Shown in pieces: positions 28,928 through 37,848 of a stretch of DNA of 64,000 nt; positions within the stretch are counted from its first letter, which is position 1; every line of letters starts with the position of its first letter. The notes beneath the pieces are model-generated. The model saw only the letters and a list, made by a program, of their open reading frames with translations. It searched no databases and was not told the origin of the DNA. Location of the stretch: contig DLOZ01000013.1 of NCBI GenBank assembly GCA_002479765.1, positions 8,277-72,276 of the forward strand, given 5' to 3'. Position numbers and translations under genes: made by a program. This stretch comes from Sphingomonadales bacterium UBA7471. Its GTDB lineage: Bacteria; Pseudomonadota; Alphaproteobacteria; Sphingomonadales; Sphingomonadaceae.

Positions 28928-29650
28928 CTATTCTTCGGCGGGTCGCCTTCTGTTCAATGTGGTCAGCACCCCGCGCAAAGTCCTGACTTCATAGGCATTC
29001 CACGCGGGTTTTGTGAGCAAGTTGCGCAAGGTGCGCCGTGTGACGGGCGCACGATCGACCGGTGTGAAGTAATTTAACGGTTCCAGCATGGCATCAAGCT
29101 GCGCGATCAGGCCGTCGAGCTCAAACTGTGACGCTGGCGGTTCCAGATCCGTTTTGGGTGGGCTGGCCAGCGATTGGGTTTTTGACCATTCATATGCGCA
29201 CAGAATGACCGCCTGCGCGAGGTTCAGGGACCCAAACTCTGGATTGATAGGCACAGTGATGATGGCGCGCGCAACATTGACTTCGTCGCTGTCAAGGCCG
29301 GAGCGTTCCGCACCGAACAAGATGGCGCTTCGTCCGGCATTGCCGACAACCTCTTTCGCTGCTGCTTCAGGTGTGATCACCGGCTTTGTGACGCCACGCT
29401 TGCGTACGGTCGTTGCATAGACATGTGCGATGTCCGCGGTCGCTTCGGCAAGCGTCGGAAAAACTTGTGCATTGGCGAGCACAATGTCTGCGCCAGAGGC
29501 CGCAGGGCCGGCATTCGGGTTGGGCCATCCATCACGCGGGGCGACAAGGCGCATTTCCGTCAGGCCGAAATTCAGCATGGCACGGGCGGCTTTACCGATA
29601 TTTTCGCCCAATTGCGGACGAACAAGAATGATAACAGGCGGCGAACTCAT
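28928..29650 (-). CDS. trmJ: RNA 2'-O-methyltransferase, TrmH/TrmJ (SpoU) family
   Basis: 240 residues. The SpoU knot features are present: [21 protein letters not shown] at the N-terminus, [15 protein letters not shown] near residue 125 and [22 protein letters not shown] near residue 150. These match TrmJ, which methylates position 32 of tRNAs, but a related rRNA target is possible. Its start overlaps the nrdR stop by 4 nt. Confidence 0.85.
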   Translation of the reverse strand: MSSPPVIILVRPQLGENIGKAARAMLNFGLTEMRLVAPRDGWPNPNAGPAASGADIVLANAQVFPTLAEATADIAHVYATTVRKRGVTKPVITPEAAAKEVVGNAGRSAILFGAERSGLDSDEVNVARAIITVPINPEFGSLNLAQAVILCAYEWSKTQSLASPPKTDLEPPASQFELDGLIAQLDAMLEPLNYFTPVDRAPVTRRTLRNLLTKPAWNAYEVRTLRGVLTTLNRRRPAEE

Positions 29651-30108
29651 TTCTGCGCCGCTTCAACCACGCTCCCGGCGAAATCTTCAAAATCCTTCGC
29701 TTCGCTGAAGTCTTTGTAGACGGATGCAAAGCGAATGTAGGCGACGCTGTCGAGCGCCATTAATCCGTCCATGACGAACTCGCCGATACGCTTGGAGTCA
29801 ATTTCGCTTTCACCCAAGGTTTCTAGCTGCCGCTGAATGGCAGAGGCGAGCTTTTCAATCTGGGCATGGTCGACGGGACGCTTGCGGCACGCGACCGAAA
29901 GCGAGCGTTCAAGCTTTTCACGCTCAAATGGCTCACGCTTGCCGTCAGTCTTGACCACCGATAGCTCGCGCAACTGAATGCGCTCAAAGGTCGTGAAACG
30001 ACCGCCGCAACCTTCGCACTGCCGCCGTCTACGGATAGCGCTATTGTCTTCGGTGGGACGGCTGTCCTTAACCTGGCTATCGTCGTTTCCGCAAAATGGG
30101 CAGCGCAA
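29647..30108 (-). CDS. nrdR: transcriptional repressor NrdR, TTG start
   Basis: Zinc/ATP-cone repressor of ribonucleotide reductase genes, 153 residues. Two Cys pairs form the zinc ribbon ([16 protein letters not shown] and [12 protein letters not shown]), followed by an ATP-cone domain ([18 protein letters not shown]). The start codon is TTG at 30108, directly after the TAA stop of the upstream gene, with AGGA about 8 nt before it. An in-frame ATG is not available without losing the zinc ribbon. Confidence 0.94.
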   Translation of the reverse strand: MRCPFCGNDDSQVKDSRPTEDNSAIRRRRQCEGCGGRFTTFERIQLRELSVVKTDGKREPFEREKLERSLSVACRKRPVDHAQIEKLASAIQRQLETLGESEIDSKRIGEFVMDGLMALDSVAYIRFASVYKDFSEAKDFEDFAGSVVEAAQK

Positions 30109-30453
30109 TTATTTTTCCTGATTCTTTTTCTTATTTACGTGGCGGTAGGCAACAATACCGGCCCCAATCAATGCGCCTGTTGCCAGACCGATTGGGGCAA
30201 TGACCGCGGCTGCAGCGCCGATGGCGGCACCGCCAGCAACTTTCTTGACGGTATCTTGATCCGCCAAATGCTTGCCGGTGTGAAACGCATCCTTGGTCGC
30301 GCCCCACAATTCATCAGCGGCTTCGCCGACATAATGCTTGGCCTGGTTGGGGAAGCTTTCGGCCGCAAGCTGCTCAGGCGTTTTGGCACCACATTGCGGG
30401 CAGAACTTCATTCCTTCGCTATATTCCGCGTTGCACTCGTTACAAAAACCCAT
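30109..30453 (-). CDS. zinc-ribbon membrane-associated protein, unknown function
   Basis: 114 residues. The N-terminus is a double CxxC zinc ribbon (FCNECNAEY and FCPQCGAK). A Gly/Ala-rich hydrophobic stretch near residues 77-105 (AIGAAAAVIAPIGLATGALIGAGIVA) probably spans the membrane; the C-terminus is basic (NKKKNQEK). It lies between glyA and nrdR. It shares the zinc-ribbon motif only, not the family of NrdR. Function is unknown. Confidence 0.75.
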   Translation of the reverse strand: MGFCNECNAEYSEGMKFCPQCGAKTPEQLAAESFPNQAKHYVGEAADELWGATKDAFHTGKHLADQDTVKKVAGGAAIGAAAAVIAPIGLATGALIGAGIVAYRHVNKKKNQEK

Positions 30454-30499
30454 GGTTATTTCCCTTCTGTGTATTAGATGGGTAAGTCACCTATATAAT

Positions 30500-31804
30500 T
30501 CAAGATGGGTAGATTGGGAAGCGTGCACAAAGTGCCTCGGCTTCTTCCTTGATCCGTGCTTCGATCTGACCGTCGCCAGCCTCGCCATTGTGACGCAGGC
30601 CTTCGACGACATCGGCAATCATTCGTCCGATCTGACGGAATTCCGCCGGACCAAAACCACGGGTTGTGCCAGCTGGCGTACCCAAGCGCAGGCCGGACGT
30701 AACGAACGGCTTTTCTGGATCAAACGGGATCGAGTTTTTGTTACACGTAATGGAAGCACGATCGAGCGCATGTTCGGCATGCTTGCCCTTGGCTTCTTTG
30801 GGCCGCAGATCGACCAGCATCGAGTGGTTGTCGGTGCCGCCTGACACGATATCGAGCCCTTGTTCCTGCAACGAAGATGCAAGTGCCTTCGCATTTTCGA
30901 CGACATTGGCGGCGTAGCTTTTGAATTCTGGCTTCATCGCATCGGCAAAGCATACAGCCTTTGCCGCGATCACATGCACCAACGGACCACCCTGCAGCCC
31001 CGGGAAAATTGCCGAGTTGAATTTTTTGGCCAGTACCTCGTCATTGGTCAATATGATGCCCGAGCGCGGTCCGCGTAATGACTTGTGCGTTGTGCTTGTC
31101 GTGACATGCGCGTGCGGCACAGGCGAGCTATGCGCGCCGCCTGCAACCAGGCCGGAGATATGCGACATATCGGCGAGGAGGTAAGCGCCAACTTCATCAG
31201 CGATTTCCCGGAATCGCGCCCAGTCCCAGCCGCGCGAATAAGCTGTGCCGCCGCAGATGATCAGCTTTGGTTTGTTTTCTCTGGCAATGCGCGCGACTTC
31301 GTCCATGTCGATCCGGTGGTCATCACGGCGGACGCCATATCCGATGGGATTGAACCATTTGCCGGACATGTTTACCGGCGATCCATGGGTCAAATGCCCG
31401 CCTGCGTTAAGGTCTAGGCCCATGAACGTGTCGCCGGGCTGCAAAAGCGCGAGGAACACTGCCTGATTCATCTGGCTGCCGCTATTGGGCTGCACATTTG
31501 CAAATGCACAGCCAAACAGTTGCTTCGCGCGCTCGATTGCAATGGTTTCGATTTCATCGACATATTCGCAGCCGCCATAATAACGTTTGCCCGGATAGCC
31601 TTCGGCATATTTGTTGGTGAGGATCGAACCTGTTGCTTCAAGCACGGCGCGCGACGTTATATTTTCCGACGCGATCAATTCGATCTTGTCCTTCTGGCGG
31701 CCCAGTTCCTTCGCTATCCAGCCCGCGATTTCGGGATCGCGTTCCGTCAGGCTTTGGGTAAAAAATCCGGAGTTTTGGATGTCATTGGCGGCTGAACTGC
31801 TCAT
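30500..31804 (-). CDS. glyA: serine hydroxymethyltransferase
   Basis: PLP enzyme that makes glycine and methylene-tetrahydrofolate from serine, 434 residues. The PLP-binding lysine is in [15 protein letters not shown] near residue 245. Further landmarks are [18 protein letters not shown] and NAGGHLTHG. It overlaps rpiB by 4 nt (ATGA), with AAGGAA as ribosome site for the start. It is part of the rpiB-glyA-nrdR run often seen in alphaproteobacteria. Confidence 0.98.
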   Translation of the reverse strand: MSSSAANDIQNSGFFTQSLTERDPEIAGWIAKELGRQKDKIELIASENITSRAVLEATGSILTNKYAEGYPGKRYYGGCEYVDEIETIAIERAKQLFGCAFANVQPNSGSQMNQAVFLALLQPGDTFMGLDLNAGGHLTHGSPVNMSGKWFNPIGYGVRRDDHRIDMDEVARIARENKPKLIICGGTAYSRGWDWARFREIADEVGAYLLADMSHISGLVAGGAHSSPVPHAHVTTSTTHKSLRGPRSGIILTNDEVLAKKFNSAIFPGLQGGPLVHVIAAKAVCFADAMKPEFKSYAANVVENAKALASSLQEQGLDIVSGGTDNHSMLVDLRPKEAKGKHAEHALDRASITCNKNSIPFDPEKPFVTSGLRLGTPAGTTRGFGPAEFRQIGRMIADVVEGLRHNGEAGDGQIEARIKEEAEALCARFPIYPS

Positions 31805-32253
31805 GATGGTTCCTTGGTCGTGTTTGGGTTGGATAGTTTGTCGACGCGGCGTTGGTGGCGATCGCCGCCAAATTCCGTTGTTAAAAAGGCATCAAGGCAG
31901 GCCTTGGCCATTTCAATGCCAATGAGGCGCGCGCCCATGGCAATAACATTTGCATTATTATGTTCGCGGGCAAGCCGTGCTGACAATGGTTCGGATACCA
32001 AGGCGGCGCGCGCAGCGGGATTGCGGTTAACCGCAATCGAAATACCAATGCCTGAACCACATAAGGCAATACCGCGTTCTGCGGTGCCATCGGCAACAGC
32101 GGCGGCAAGCTTGTAACCATAATCGGGATAGTCGACCGAACTTTCATCATACGGGCCAAGATCGTTCACATCATGCCCTGCCGATAGCAGATATTCGACG
32201 AGCGCTGATTTCAGCGCAAGGGCAGCGTGGTCTGAGGCGATAGCGATACGCAT
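31801..32253 (-). CDS. rpiB: ribose-5-phosphate isomerase B
   Basis: 150 residues, LacAB/RpiB family. The N-terminus [20 protein letters not shown] and the central [15 protein letters not shown] are the family active-site motifs, the Cys being the catalytic base. It interconverts ribose 5-phosphate and ribulose 5-phosphate. The start at 32253 has an AGGA-type ribosome site. It heads the glyA-nrdR operon. Confidence 0.95.
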   Translation of the reverse strand: MRIAIASDHAALALKSALVEYLLSAGHDVNDLGPYDESSVDYPDYGYKLAAAVADGTAERGIALCGSGIGISIAVNRNPAARAALVSEPLSARLAREHNNANVIAMGARLIGIEMAKACLDAFLTTEFGGDRHQRRVDKLSNPNTTKEPS

Positions 32254-32369
32254 AGCACATCCTGTAGCAGCATGAGTCGGAATACGCTTCCCCTATGGCA
32301 GCGCGCGGCAAAAGGCTATGCGCTATTTGTCCGATTGCGCGGCTTATCCACCGGCTTTAGAGAGGCGAA

Positions 32370-32567
32370 ATGTTAAACGCCGTTTTATCCATCGCCATGC
32401 TGTCCGCGTTCCTGCTTCTCTATGGTGCATGGAAACGTTGGAGTCGTGATGGTGCAAGTCAGCACATGTGGCTGATGATCGCTGCTGCGCTCGTTATTTT
32501 CGCAAATGTTGCGATTTGGGTTGTGCCCGACAAACAAGGCAAAAGCCTTGTTACCGAAGCAAAGTAA
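32370..32567 (+). CDS. small membrane protein, 65 residues
   Basis: Two hydrophobic segments, about residues 3-20 and 33-52 (NAVLSIAMLSAFLLLYGAW and WLMIAAALVIFANVAIWVV), are linked by a short basic loop (KRWSRDGASQH). The frame uses codons like its neighbours. It stands alone, divergent from rpiB and ending 1 nt before the hydrolase stop on the other strand. Function unknown. Confidence 0.7.
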   Translation: MLNAVLSIAMLSAFLLLYGAWKRWSRDGASQHMWLMIAAALVIFANVAIWVVPDKQGKSLVTEAK

Positions 32568-32568
32568 C

Positions 32569-33225
32569 TCACTTAATCGGTGAGTTCGGATCCAACCGGA
32601 AATCGAGATAGTTGTTCACGGACGCCATCAGCATATCCATTTCATTTTCAAAGAAATGGTTCGCGCGCGGGATTTCGTCGTGGTGAATGGTGATGTGGCG
32701 CTGCGTGCGTAGTTTATCGACCAGCTTTTGAACCGCATTGGGATTGACGACCTCGTCATTCACACCCTGAATGATGATGCCCGATGATGGGCAAGGCGCC
32801 AAAAAGCTGAAATCATACATGTTTGCAGGCGGTGATACCGAGATGAAGCCGCGGATTTCCGGGCGACGCATCAAAAGCTGCATGCCAATCCATGCGCCAA
32901 AGCTGAAGCCTGCGATCCAAGTCGTTGACGCTTCGGGGTGGAAGCTTTGCACCCAATCGAGCGCAGATGCGGCATCAGACAATTCGCCGATACCATTGTC
33001 AAATTCGCCTTCGCTGCGGCCAACGCCGCGAAAGTTGAAGCGCAGCACGCCAAATCCGCGCGCTACAAATGTTTTGTACAGCTGCTGCGTAATCCGGTCG
33101 TTCATTGTTCCGCCGGCTTGGGGGTGCGGATGCAAAATCATTGCAATCGGTGCACGTGGGCGCGGTGGCGGAGAAAAACGGGCTTCGAGGCGGCCTTCAG
33201 GACCGGGAATAGCAATAGCAGGCAT
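32569..33225 (-). CDS. alpha/beta hydrolase (YpfH/CocE-like, phosphatidate-type dienelactone family fold)
   Basis: 218 residues. The nucleophile elbow is GFSFGAWIG near residue 106 (Ser), with the oxyanion HPHPQAGG segment upstream and a likely catalytic His in HFFENEMD at the C-terminus. The N-terminus FSPPPRPRAPIAMILHPHPQ is characteristic of this family, which is widespread and often near isomerase genes. The physiological ester is unknown. It is divergent from the first cysteine desulfurase and is probably transcribed apart from rpiB. Confidence 0.85.
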   Translation of the reverse strand: MPAIAIPGPEGRLEARFSPPPRPRAPIAMILHPHPQAGGTMNDRITQQLYKTFVARGFGVLRFNFRGVGRSEGEFDNGIGELSDAASALDWVQSFHPEASTTWIAGFSFGAWIGMQLLMRRPEIRGFISVSPPANMYDFSFLAPCPSSGIIIQGVNDEVVNPNAVQKLVDKLRTQRHITIHHDEIPRANHFFENEMDMLMASVNNYLDFRLDPNSPIK

Positions 33226-33338
33226 ATTATTGTTCGATTCTTAGATGGGTGCCGAGCTTTGCCCGAAGGTTCGGGCTTTGCAGGATTTCGTAGAGCTATA
33301 TAGAAGCAGTGACGATTTTCGCAACTGTCATGGAAATT

Positions 33339-34379
33339 ATGCCCGACCAAGCCCGCATATATTTGGATCACGCAGCGACGACGCCGGTCACTCCGGCGGC
33401 GCGCGAAGCGATGGCCGACGCGATGGCGCGCTGGGCCAATCCATCCTCTCCGCATAGCGAGGGGCGCGCAGCCCGTGCGGCGTTGGAAAACGCCCGCACG
33501 CGGGTTGCTGCTGCGCTGAATTGGGATGGTGAAGTCATTTTTACCAGCGGCGCAAGCGAAGCAATCGCGATTGCGCTGCGTGGCCATGGTGCGATTGCCA
33601 GCGCCGTTGAACATGATGCGGTCTTGGCTGTGGCAGGCGCAACCCGCTTACCAGTCGGCCCAGACGGTTATGTTGACCGGAACGCGATTAAAGGCGCTGC
33701 CCGCTATGCGGTGCAGTCCGTGAACAACGAAACCGGCGTTATGCAACCGATGGCCGAGATCGCCGATATTGTGCGGGCCAATGGCGGAATTTTGTTTGCC
33801 GATTGTTCGCAAAGCGCAGGCAAACTGCCTTTGCCAGATGCTGATTTGATGTGCGTATCCGCGCATAAACTGGGCGGGCCGCCCGGAATGGGCGCTTTGC
33901 TCGTCCGCAACCTTGGGCTGCTGACGCCGACAGGTGGGCAGGAGCAAGGGTACCGGCGCGGCACCGAAAACTTGCCCGCCGCAATCGGATTTGCAACGGC
34001 ACTTGAGGCTGGTTTTGCGTGGATGGAAAACGCCGTTCGGCTCCGCGACATGTTGGATGCGGAGATCACTGCCAGCGGCGGCATCGTGGTTGCAGAAGCA
34101 AGCAACCGCCTTGCGACCATTGGCAGCTACCGCATGCCCGGCGTGGCGGCCTCAAGTCAGCTGATCAACTTTGATATGGCGGGTATCGCGGTCTCCGCCG
34201 GAAGCGCGTGCTCATCAGGCACGCTGAAAACCAGCCATGTGCTTGGCGCAATGGCTTGGGACGAACGATCCGCCTCTGAAGTCGTCCGTGTCAGTTTTAA
34301 TGCCGATACCAGCGAAAGCGATGTCGCACGGTTTTTGGATGTCTGGCGCACTATCGTCATCCGCGCCAAAGCTGCATGA
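33339..34379 (+). CDS. cysteine desulfurase-like PLP aminotransferase class V (first of tandem pair)
   Basis: 346 residues from the ATG at 33339 (MPDQARIYLDHAATTPV); ATGs at 33330 and 33309 in the same frame would add a few residues. Hallmarks: YLDHAATTPVTP at the N-terminus, the PLP lysine K177 in CVSAHKLGGPPG, and the persulfide-forming Cys291 in SAGSACSSGTLKTSHV. Both catalytic residues are intact, so an active NifS/IscS-type enzyme is likely. It overlaps the second copy by 4 nt. Confidence 0.88.
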   Translation: MPDQARIYLDHAATTPVTPAAREAMADAMARWANPSSPHSEGRAARAALENARTRVAAALNWDGEVIFTSGASEAIAIALRGHGAIASAVEHDAVLAVAGATRLPVGPDGYVDRNAIKGAARYAVQSVNNETGVMQPMAEIADIVRANGGILFADCSQSAGKLPLPDADLMCVSAHKLGGPPGMGALLVRNLGLLTPTGGQEQGYRRGTENLPAAIGFATALEAGFAWMENAVRLRDMLDAEITASGGIVVAEASNRLATIGSYRMPGVAASSQLINFDMAGIAVSAGSACSSGTLKTSHVLGAMAWDERSASEVVRVSFNADTSESDVARFLDVWRTIVIRAKAA

Positions 34380-35440
34380 TCTACCTCGACTATCAAGCCA
34401 CAACGCCGCTTGCCCCAGAGGCATTTGCCGCGATGGAGCCTTGGCTGAAGGATGGATTTGCCAACCCGCATAGCGCGCACGCCGCGGGCAGGGCGGCGGC
34501 TGCGGCGTTGGAGGTTGCCCGCGATCAAATTGCGGCGCTGCTGCCGAAGGGCGGGCGTGTGATCTTCACCTCCGGCGCGACTGAGGCGATCAATCTGGCC
34601 ATCATGGGGTGCGGCTTACCCGTCACCGCTGCCGCGACCGAACATGCTGCGGTTTTGGACGTTGTGGAATATCTAGATGGTCGGACTTTCCCTGTCGATA
34701 GTGCGGGGTTAATTTGTCCCGAAACGCAAGCGTCTGGTTCCTTTGCTGGGCAGGCGTTAACTGCCATCATGCTCGTCAATAACGAGATTGGGACCATCCA
34801 GCCAATCGCGGAGTTCGCAGCGGCGGCACACGCCCAAGGCAATCTGTTCCTATGCGATGCCGTTCAGGCATTTGGGCGCATGCCGATCCCTGATGGCCCT
34901 GACATAATCGCGATATCCGCGCACAAAATTCACGGTCCAAAGGGCATTGGCGCCTTGTGGGTACGTGACGGCGTTGCGCTCACGCCGCAAATGCTGGGCG
35001 GTGGGCAGGAGCAAGGCATGCGCTCGGGCACATTGTCGCCCGCATTGTGCGCGGGCTTTGGCGCAGCAGCGAAATTGGCGGCAGAGCGCATGGACGCCGA
35101 CGCCATGCATGTTTCTGCCTTATGGGATCGCGCCGCCAGCGCATTTGCGGACTGGACCATCAACGGGTCGGTGGCCCAACGTTATAAAGGCAATCTCAAC
35201 ATCCGCCGCGACGGCGTCGACGCCGCGCGGTTGATATCGGAGTGCCGGAACATCGCCTTTTCCGCCGGCTCTGCCTGCGCCAGTGGCTCTGGCCGCCCCA
35301 GCCATGTGTTGCGCGCGCTTGGCCTGACCGACGCACAGGCGAAATCATCCATACGTTTGGGTTTTGGCCGCTATACGACGGCAGAAGAGATTGATATGGC
35401 CGCAGCTGCAATCAACCGGTCAGCAGAGGCGATGCTATGA
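34376..35440 (+). CDS. cysteine desulfurase (second of tandem pair)
   Basis: 354 residues, homologous to but clearly different from the first copy. PLP lysine K184 in AISAHKIHGPKGIGAL and Cys301 in SAGSACASGSGRPSHVLRALGL are intact. N-terminus MIYLDYQATTPLAPEAF. It takes sulfur from cysteine for Fe-S clusters or thio-modification. Its overlap of 4 nt with both flanking genes shows it is translated together with the first copy and the ferredoxin. The two copies may act on different acceptors. Confidence 0.92.
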   Translation: MIYLDYQATTPLAPEAFAAMEPWLKDGFANPHSAHAAGRAAAAALEVARDQIAALLPKGGRVIFTSGATEAINLAIMGCGLPVTAAATEHAAVLDVVEYLDGRTFPVDSAGLICPETQASGSFAGQALTAIMLVNNEIGTIQPIAEFAAAAHAQGNLFLCDAVQAFGRMPIPDGPDIIAISAHKIHGPKGIGALWVRDGVALTPQMLGGGQEQGMRSGTLSPALCAGFGAAAKLAAERMDADAMHVSALWDRAASAFADWTINGSVAQRYKGNLNIRRDGVDAARLISECRNIAFSAGSACASGSGRPSHVLRALGLTDAQAKSSIRLGFGRYTTAEEIDMAAAAINRSAEAML

Positions 35441-35769
35441 TCAAAGTCACGTTCATCACTGCCGATGGCACTGTCCAGAACGTCGAAGCGGTCGAGGGCC
35501 AACGCCTGCTGGAAATTGCGCAAGCCGCAGGACAACCGTTGGAAGGCACGTGCGAGGGCCAAATGGCCTGTTCAACCTGCCATGTGATCATTGACAAGCT
35601 ATGGTTCGATAAATTGCCCCGATCGGTTGAGGACGAGGAAGACATGCTCGACCTTGCTACCGGTGCGCGGCGCACCAGTCGTCTGTCTTGCCAGATCGTG
35701 CTGACACCTGATCTCGACGGACTGGTGGTCCATATTCCGGCAGAGAGCCGAAATATGCAGGGTCTTTAA
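35437..35769 (+). CDS. fdx: adrenodoxin-type [2Fe-2S] ferredoxin
   Basis: 110 residues. Cluster cysteines follow the order C-x5-C-x2-C then a fourth Cys: EGTCEGQMACSTCHV followed by LSCQIVL about 40 residues later. This is the Isc/adrenodoxin type, which supplies electrons during cluster assembly or to oxygenases. Its coupling to two cysteine desulfurases favours a role in Fe-S assembly. No iscU, hscA/hscB or sufBCD gene lies next to it. Confidence 0.93.
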   Translation: MIKVTFITADGTVQNVEAVEGQRLLEIAQAAGQPLEGTCEGQMACSTCHVIIDKLWFDKLPRSVEDEEDMLDLATGARRTSRLSCQIVLTPDLDGLVVHIPAESRNMQGL

Positions 35770-35811
35770 CCGCCTTCACTTCCCATTCACGAAAAAGCGC
35801 CTATATAGGTC

Positions 35812-36155
35812 GGTGCCGGGTTCGCCCGGCTATGGTGATAAATTGCGATGTGCAATAGATGCAGCGGACCCGGGGGCGGTACCCGGCAGCTCCACCAAAA
35901 TCTCTGTTTGCCAGAGGTCTTGGAGGGGCTGAACTAGGATCGACGTGCGTTGAAAAGCATTGTTTTTGCCCGGCATGAATAAGCCGTGAAATGGTTCATA
36001 ACCAATAGGTGCAAACGATAACGAAGCACTTGCTCTCGCAGCATAATTTTGGGCCTCACGGTCTGAACTTATACTAAAAGAACGCGGCCGGACCGGCCGG
36101 GCAACAGAAAGGTTACGGCGGCCCGGGGGGTGCCGAGCAACAGAAACCCCCCACC
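35812..36155 (+). ncRNA. ssrA: transfer-messenger RNA, circularly permuted two-piece type
   Basis: The 3' acceptor piece comes first and ends with an encoded CAGCTCC-A-CCA at 35887-35897. The 5' piece begins with GGGGCTG at 35925-35931, and the two pair perfectly over 7 bp, with 27 nt of excised loop between. This permuted order is the alphaproteobacterial layout. The tag codons follow at 36011, and GCAACAGAA pseudoknot-like elements lie at 36101 and 36137, the latter in a 7-bp stem (36125-36152). The mature 3' end is uncertain and may extend to about 36242 (see findings). SmpB is encoded at 59574. Confidence 0.92.
36011..36046 (+). other. tmRNA tag reading frame, ANDNEALALAA then TAA
   Basis: GCA AAC GAT AAC GAA GCA CTT GCT CTC GCA GCA TAA: eleven residues and a stop. 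The tag starts AND, as in many bacteria, and ends ALAA, the ClpXP degradation end. It is in the expected position after the 5' piece of the tmRNA gene. Confidence 0.9.
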
Positions 36156-36162
36156 TAATCCA

Positions 36163-36207
36163 GCATTTTCAGGAAAAGTGGGAACCGGTTTTCCGGTTAA
36201 CAAATGC
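36163..36207. repeat. alphaproteobacterial palindromic intergenic repeat
   Basis: An imperfect inverted repeat with outer arms GCATTT (36163) and AAATGC (36207) and inner arms AGGAAAA and TTTTCCGG around GTGGGAACC. It matches the GAAAAGTGGGAACCGGTTTTC core of a palindromic element found repeatedly in alphaproteobacterial intergenic DNA (recalled family, not searched). I see no second copy in the window. It sits between two copies of a tmRNA tail motif. Confidence 0.65.
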
Positions 36208-36217
36208 GCGCGCTATT

Positions 36218-36241
36218 GGGTCGCCGAGCAACAGAATCCCC
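36218..36241 (+). repeat. second copy of the tmRNA tail motif
   Basis: The 14-mer GCCGAGCAACAGAA at 36223-36236 repeats the one at 36132-36145, and again lies inside a G-run / C-run stem (GGG at 36218, CCCC at 36238). A T-rich stretch follows. It may be a duplicated pseudoknot of ssrA split off by the palindromic repeat, or the true 3' end of the RNA. Confidence 0.55.
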
Positions 36242-36273
36242 GGACTTTTCCTTATTTAATGTGACGCTGCGCG

Positions 36274-36498
36274 TTAATCCTCGCCGAAGGCTGCATCAAA
36301 TTCGACCGCTTGAAGCATTTTGGCGGCAGCGATGAAAACGGCGCCTGTGCACAGCAGAAAGAACACTTTCCCGATGTTGCCGGGATATTGGATCATATAC
36401 TCCTGCCCACGCTTCACGGCACCCAAGCCAAGGGCATAGGTGATCATAAAGACCTCCAGTTTCGTTTTGATCGTGAACAGGCGTAGGATGCGTTTCAT
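36274..36498 (-). CDS. small membrane protein, 74 residues, unknown function
   Basis: Begins MKRILRLFTIKTKLEVFM at 36498, then a GAVKRGQEYMIQYPG loop and one strong hydrophobic segment (NIGKVFFLLCTGAVFIAAAKML) with an acidic tail (FDAAFGED). The first helix, ITYALGLG, is also hydrophobic, so two membrane passes are likely. I chose MKRI over the ATG at 36531 because the upstream residues are not hydrophobic. It is alone between ssrA and astB. The gap at 36499-36592 includes an ATGGTTAAC motif (half of a CtrA-type site). Confidence 0.7.
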   Translation of the reverse strand: MKRILRLFTIKTKLEVFMITYALGLGAVKRGQEYMIQYPGNIGKVFFLLCTGAVFIAAAKMLQAVEFDAAFGED

Positions 36499-36592
36499 AG
36501 TTAACTGAATATGAAGCAATGCCCGTGCCAAATCAGCATTTGCAGCAGTGACGATGGTTAACGGACGCGCCGATTGTAAGAAAAACCGACGC

Positions 36593-37846
36593 TTATGCGA
36601 GCGCGGTTAGACCGCACATGGTTAACAGTGCCGTGCGCGCTGCGCGTACCTGATCCATTAATGACGCATCGCACAATTGGTCTGGCACAATCGACTCCGG
36701 CCAATATGCCGCAACCACGCTAGCAATCTGGTCGAGCTTTGCCTCATTGGCGATGAAGCGTGGGTCGACTGTGGTGGGATCCGCAACAACGCGCAGGCGC
36801 AAACACGCCGGGCCACCGCCATTGGCCATCGATTGGCGGACATCGACGGGGACGAGCTTGCGAATTGGGCCATTGCCTGCGACCATCTCACTCAGCCAGC
36901 CCCAAACCCGCACATTGTCCTGCGCTTCGCTGGGCAGGATGAGCGCCATGCCGCCGTCGGGCAGGCTCACCAGCTGCGCATTGAACAGATAGCTTTGAAT
37001 GGCATCGGCAAGGCTGACCCGGTCGGCAGGCACAATGATGATCTCTGCCTCGGGCAAGAGCCGCTTGATATCGGCATAGGTTTGTTCGGGATGTTCGAAC
37101 GCCTGCTCATGCGTGAAAAGCACATGTTCATTGGCCACGGCAACGACGTCATTGTGGAACGCGCCAGCGGCAATCGCGACCTCGGATTGTTGAACAAACA
37201 ATGTTTTGTCTGCATCTAGCCGGTGCGCCCGTGCAATGGCTTTCGATGCCTCAATATGCTGACGGGCAGGGAATGGACCGCCCGTTTTACCATAGACAAA
37301 TATCTCAATGCCAGCGTCCCCATGCGTCTGGCACAGGCGCATGAAGTTTGCCGCACCTTCATCGCCAAATGGTGCTGGAACGGGTCCGTGCACGGTAAAA
37401 TGTGCTGCATCGGCAAATGCCAGTTTTAACTGCGCAAGCGTTCCGGTCCATTCATGGCTGCGGTGCGCCATCGTTAGCAGGTTCGCCGCCGACAGATGAC
37501 ATTTGCCATCCGCCGTATCAGGCGCGGGCGAGACCGTGGCTGCATTGGCGGCCCACATGGCCGACGCCGAAAAAGCCGCGGCGCGGATATGGGGTTCCGC
37601 CGATGGCATGTCGGTCGACAGTCCGGAAAGCCAATTTTGGTTCGGCCGGTCAAGCGGCATGAAGAAACCCTGCGCTAATCCAAGGCGCAGGTTCGCGCGC
37701 ATCTTTTCGATACCCTGCAGGGCAGCCGCCTTTGGATAAGATGGTGCGCCGGCATTGTGCGACGATGCCAGATTGCCAACGCTTAATCCTGCGTAATTAT
37801 GGCTTGGTCCAATGATCCCATCAAAGTTTATTTCGACCAAAGTCAT
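36593..37846 (-). CDS. astB: N-succinylarginine dihydrolase
   Basis: 417 residues. Start MTLVEINFDGIIGPSHNYAGL at 37846 is the family start; the ATG at 37909 is inside astA. It converts N2-succinylarginine to N2-succinylornithine, ammonia and carbon dioxide. The catalytic Cys348 is in NGGGPACLRLRV and the His is in HNDVVAVANEHVLF, both conserved. It begins 2 nt after the astA stop. It is the second step of the arginine succinyltransferase pathway. No astC, astD or astE lies next to it. Confidence 0.96.
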   Translation of the reverse strand: MTLVEINFDGIIGPSHNYAGLSVGNLASSHNAGAPSYPKAAALQGIEKMRANLRLGLAQGFFMPLDRPNQNWLSGLSTDMPSAEPHIRAAAFSASAMWAANAATVSPAPDTADGKCHLSAANLLTMAHRSHEWTGTLAQLKLAFADAAHFTVHGPVPAPFGDEGAANFMRLCQTHGDAGIEIFVYGKTGGPFPARQHIEASKAIARAHRLDADKTLFVQQSEVAIAAGAFHNDVVAVANEHVLFTHEQAFEHPEQTYADIKRLLPEAEIIIVPADRVSLADAIQSYLFNAQLVSLPDGGMALILPSEAQDNVRVWGWLSEMVAGNGPIRKLVPVDVRQSMANGGGPACLRLRVVADPTTVDPRFIANEAKLDQIASVVAAYWPESIVPDQLCDASLMDQVRAARTALLTMCGLTALA

Positions 37847-37848
37847 GA

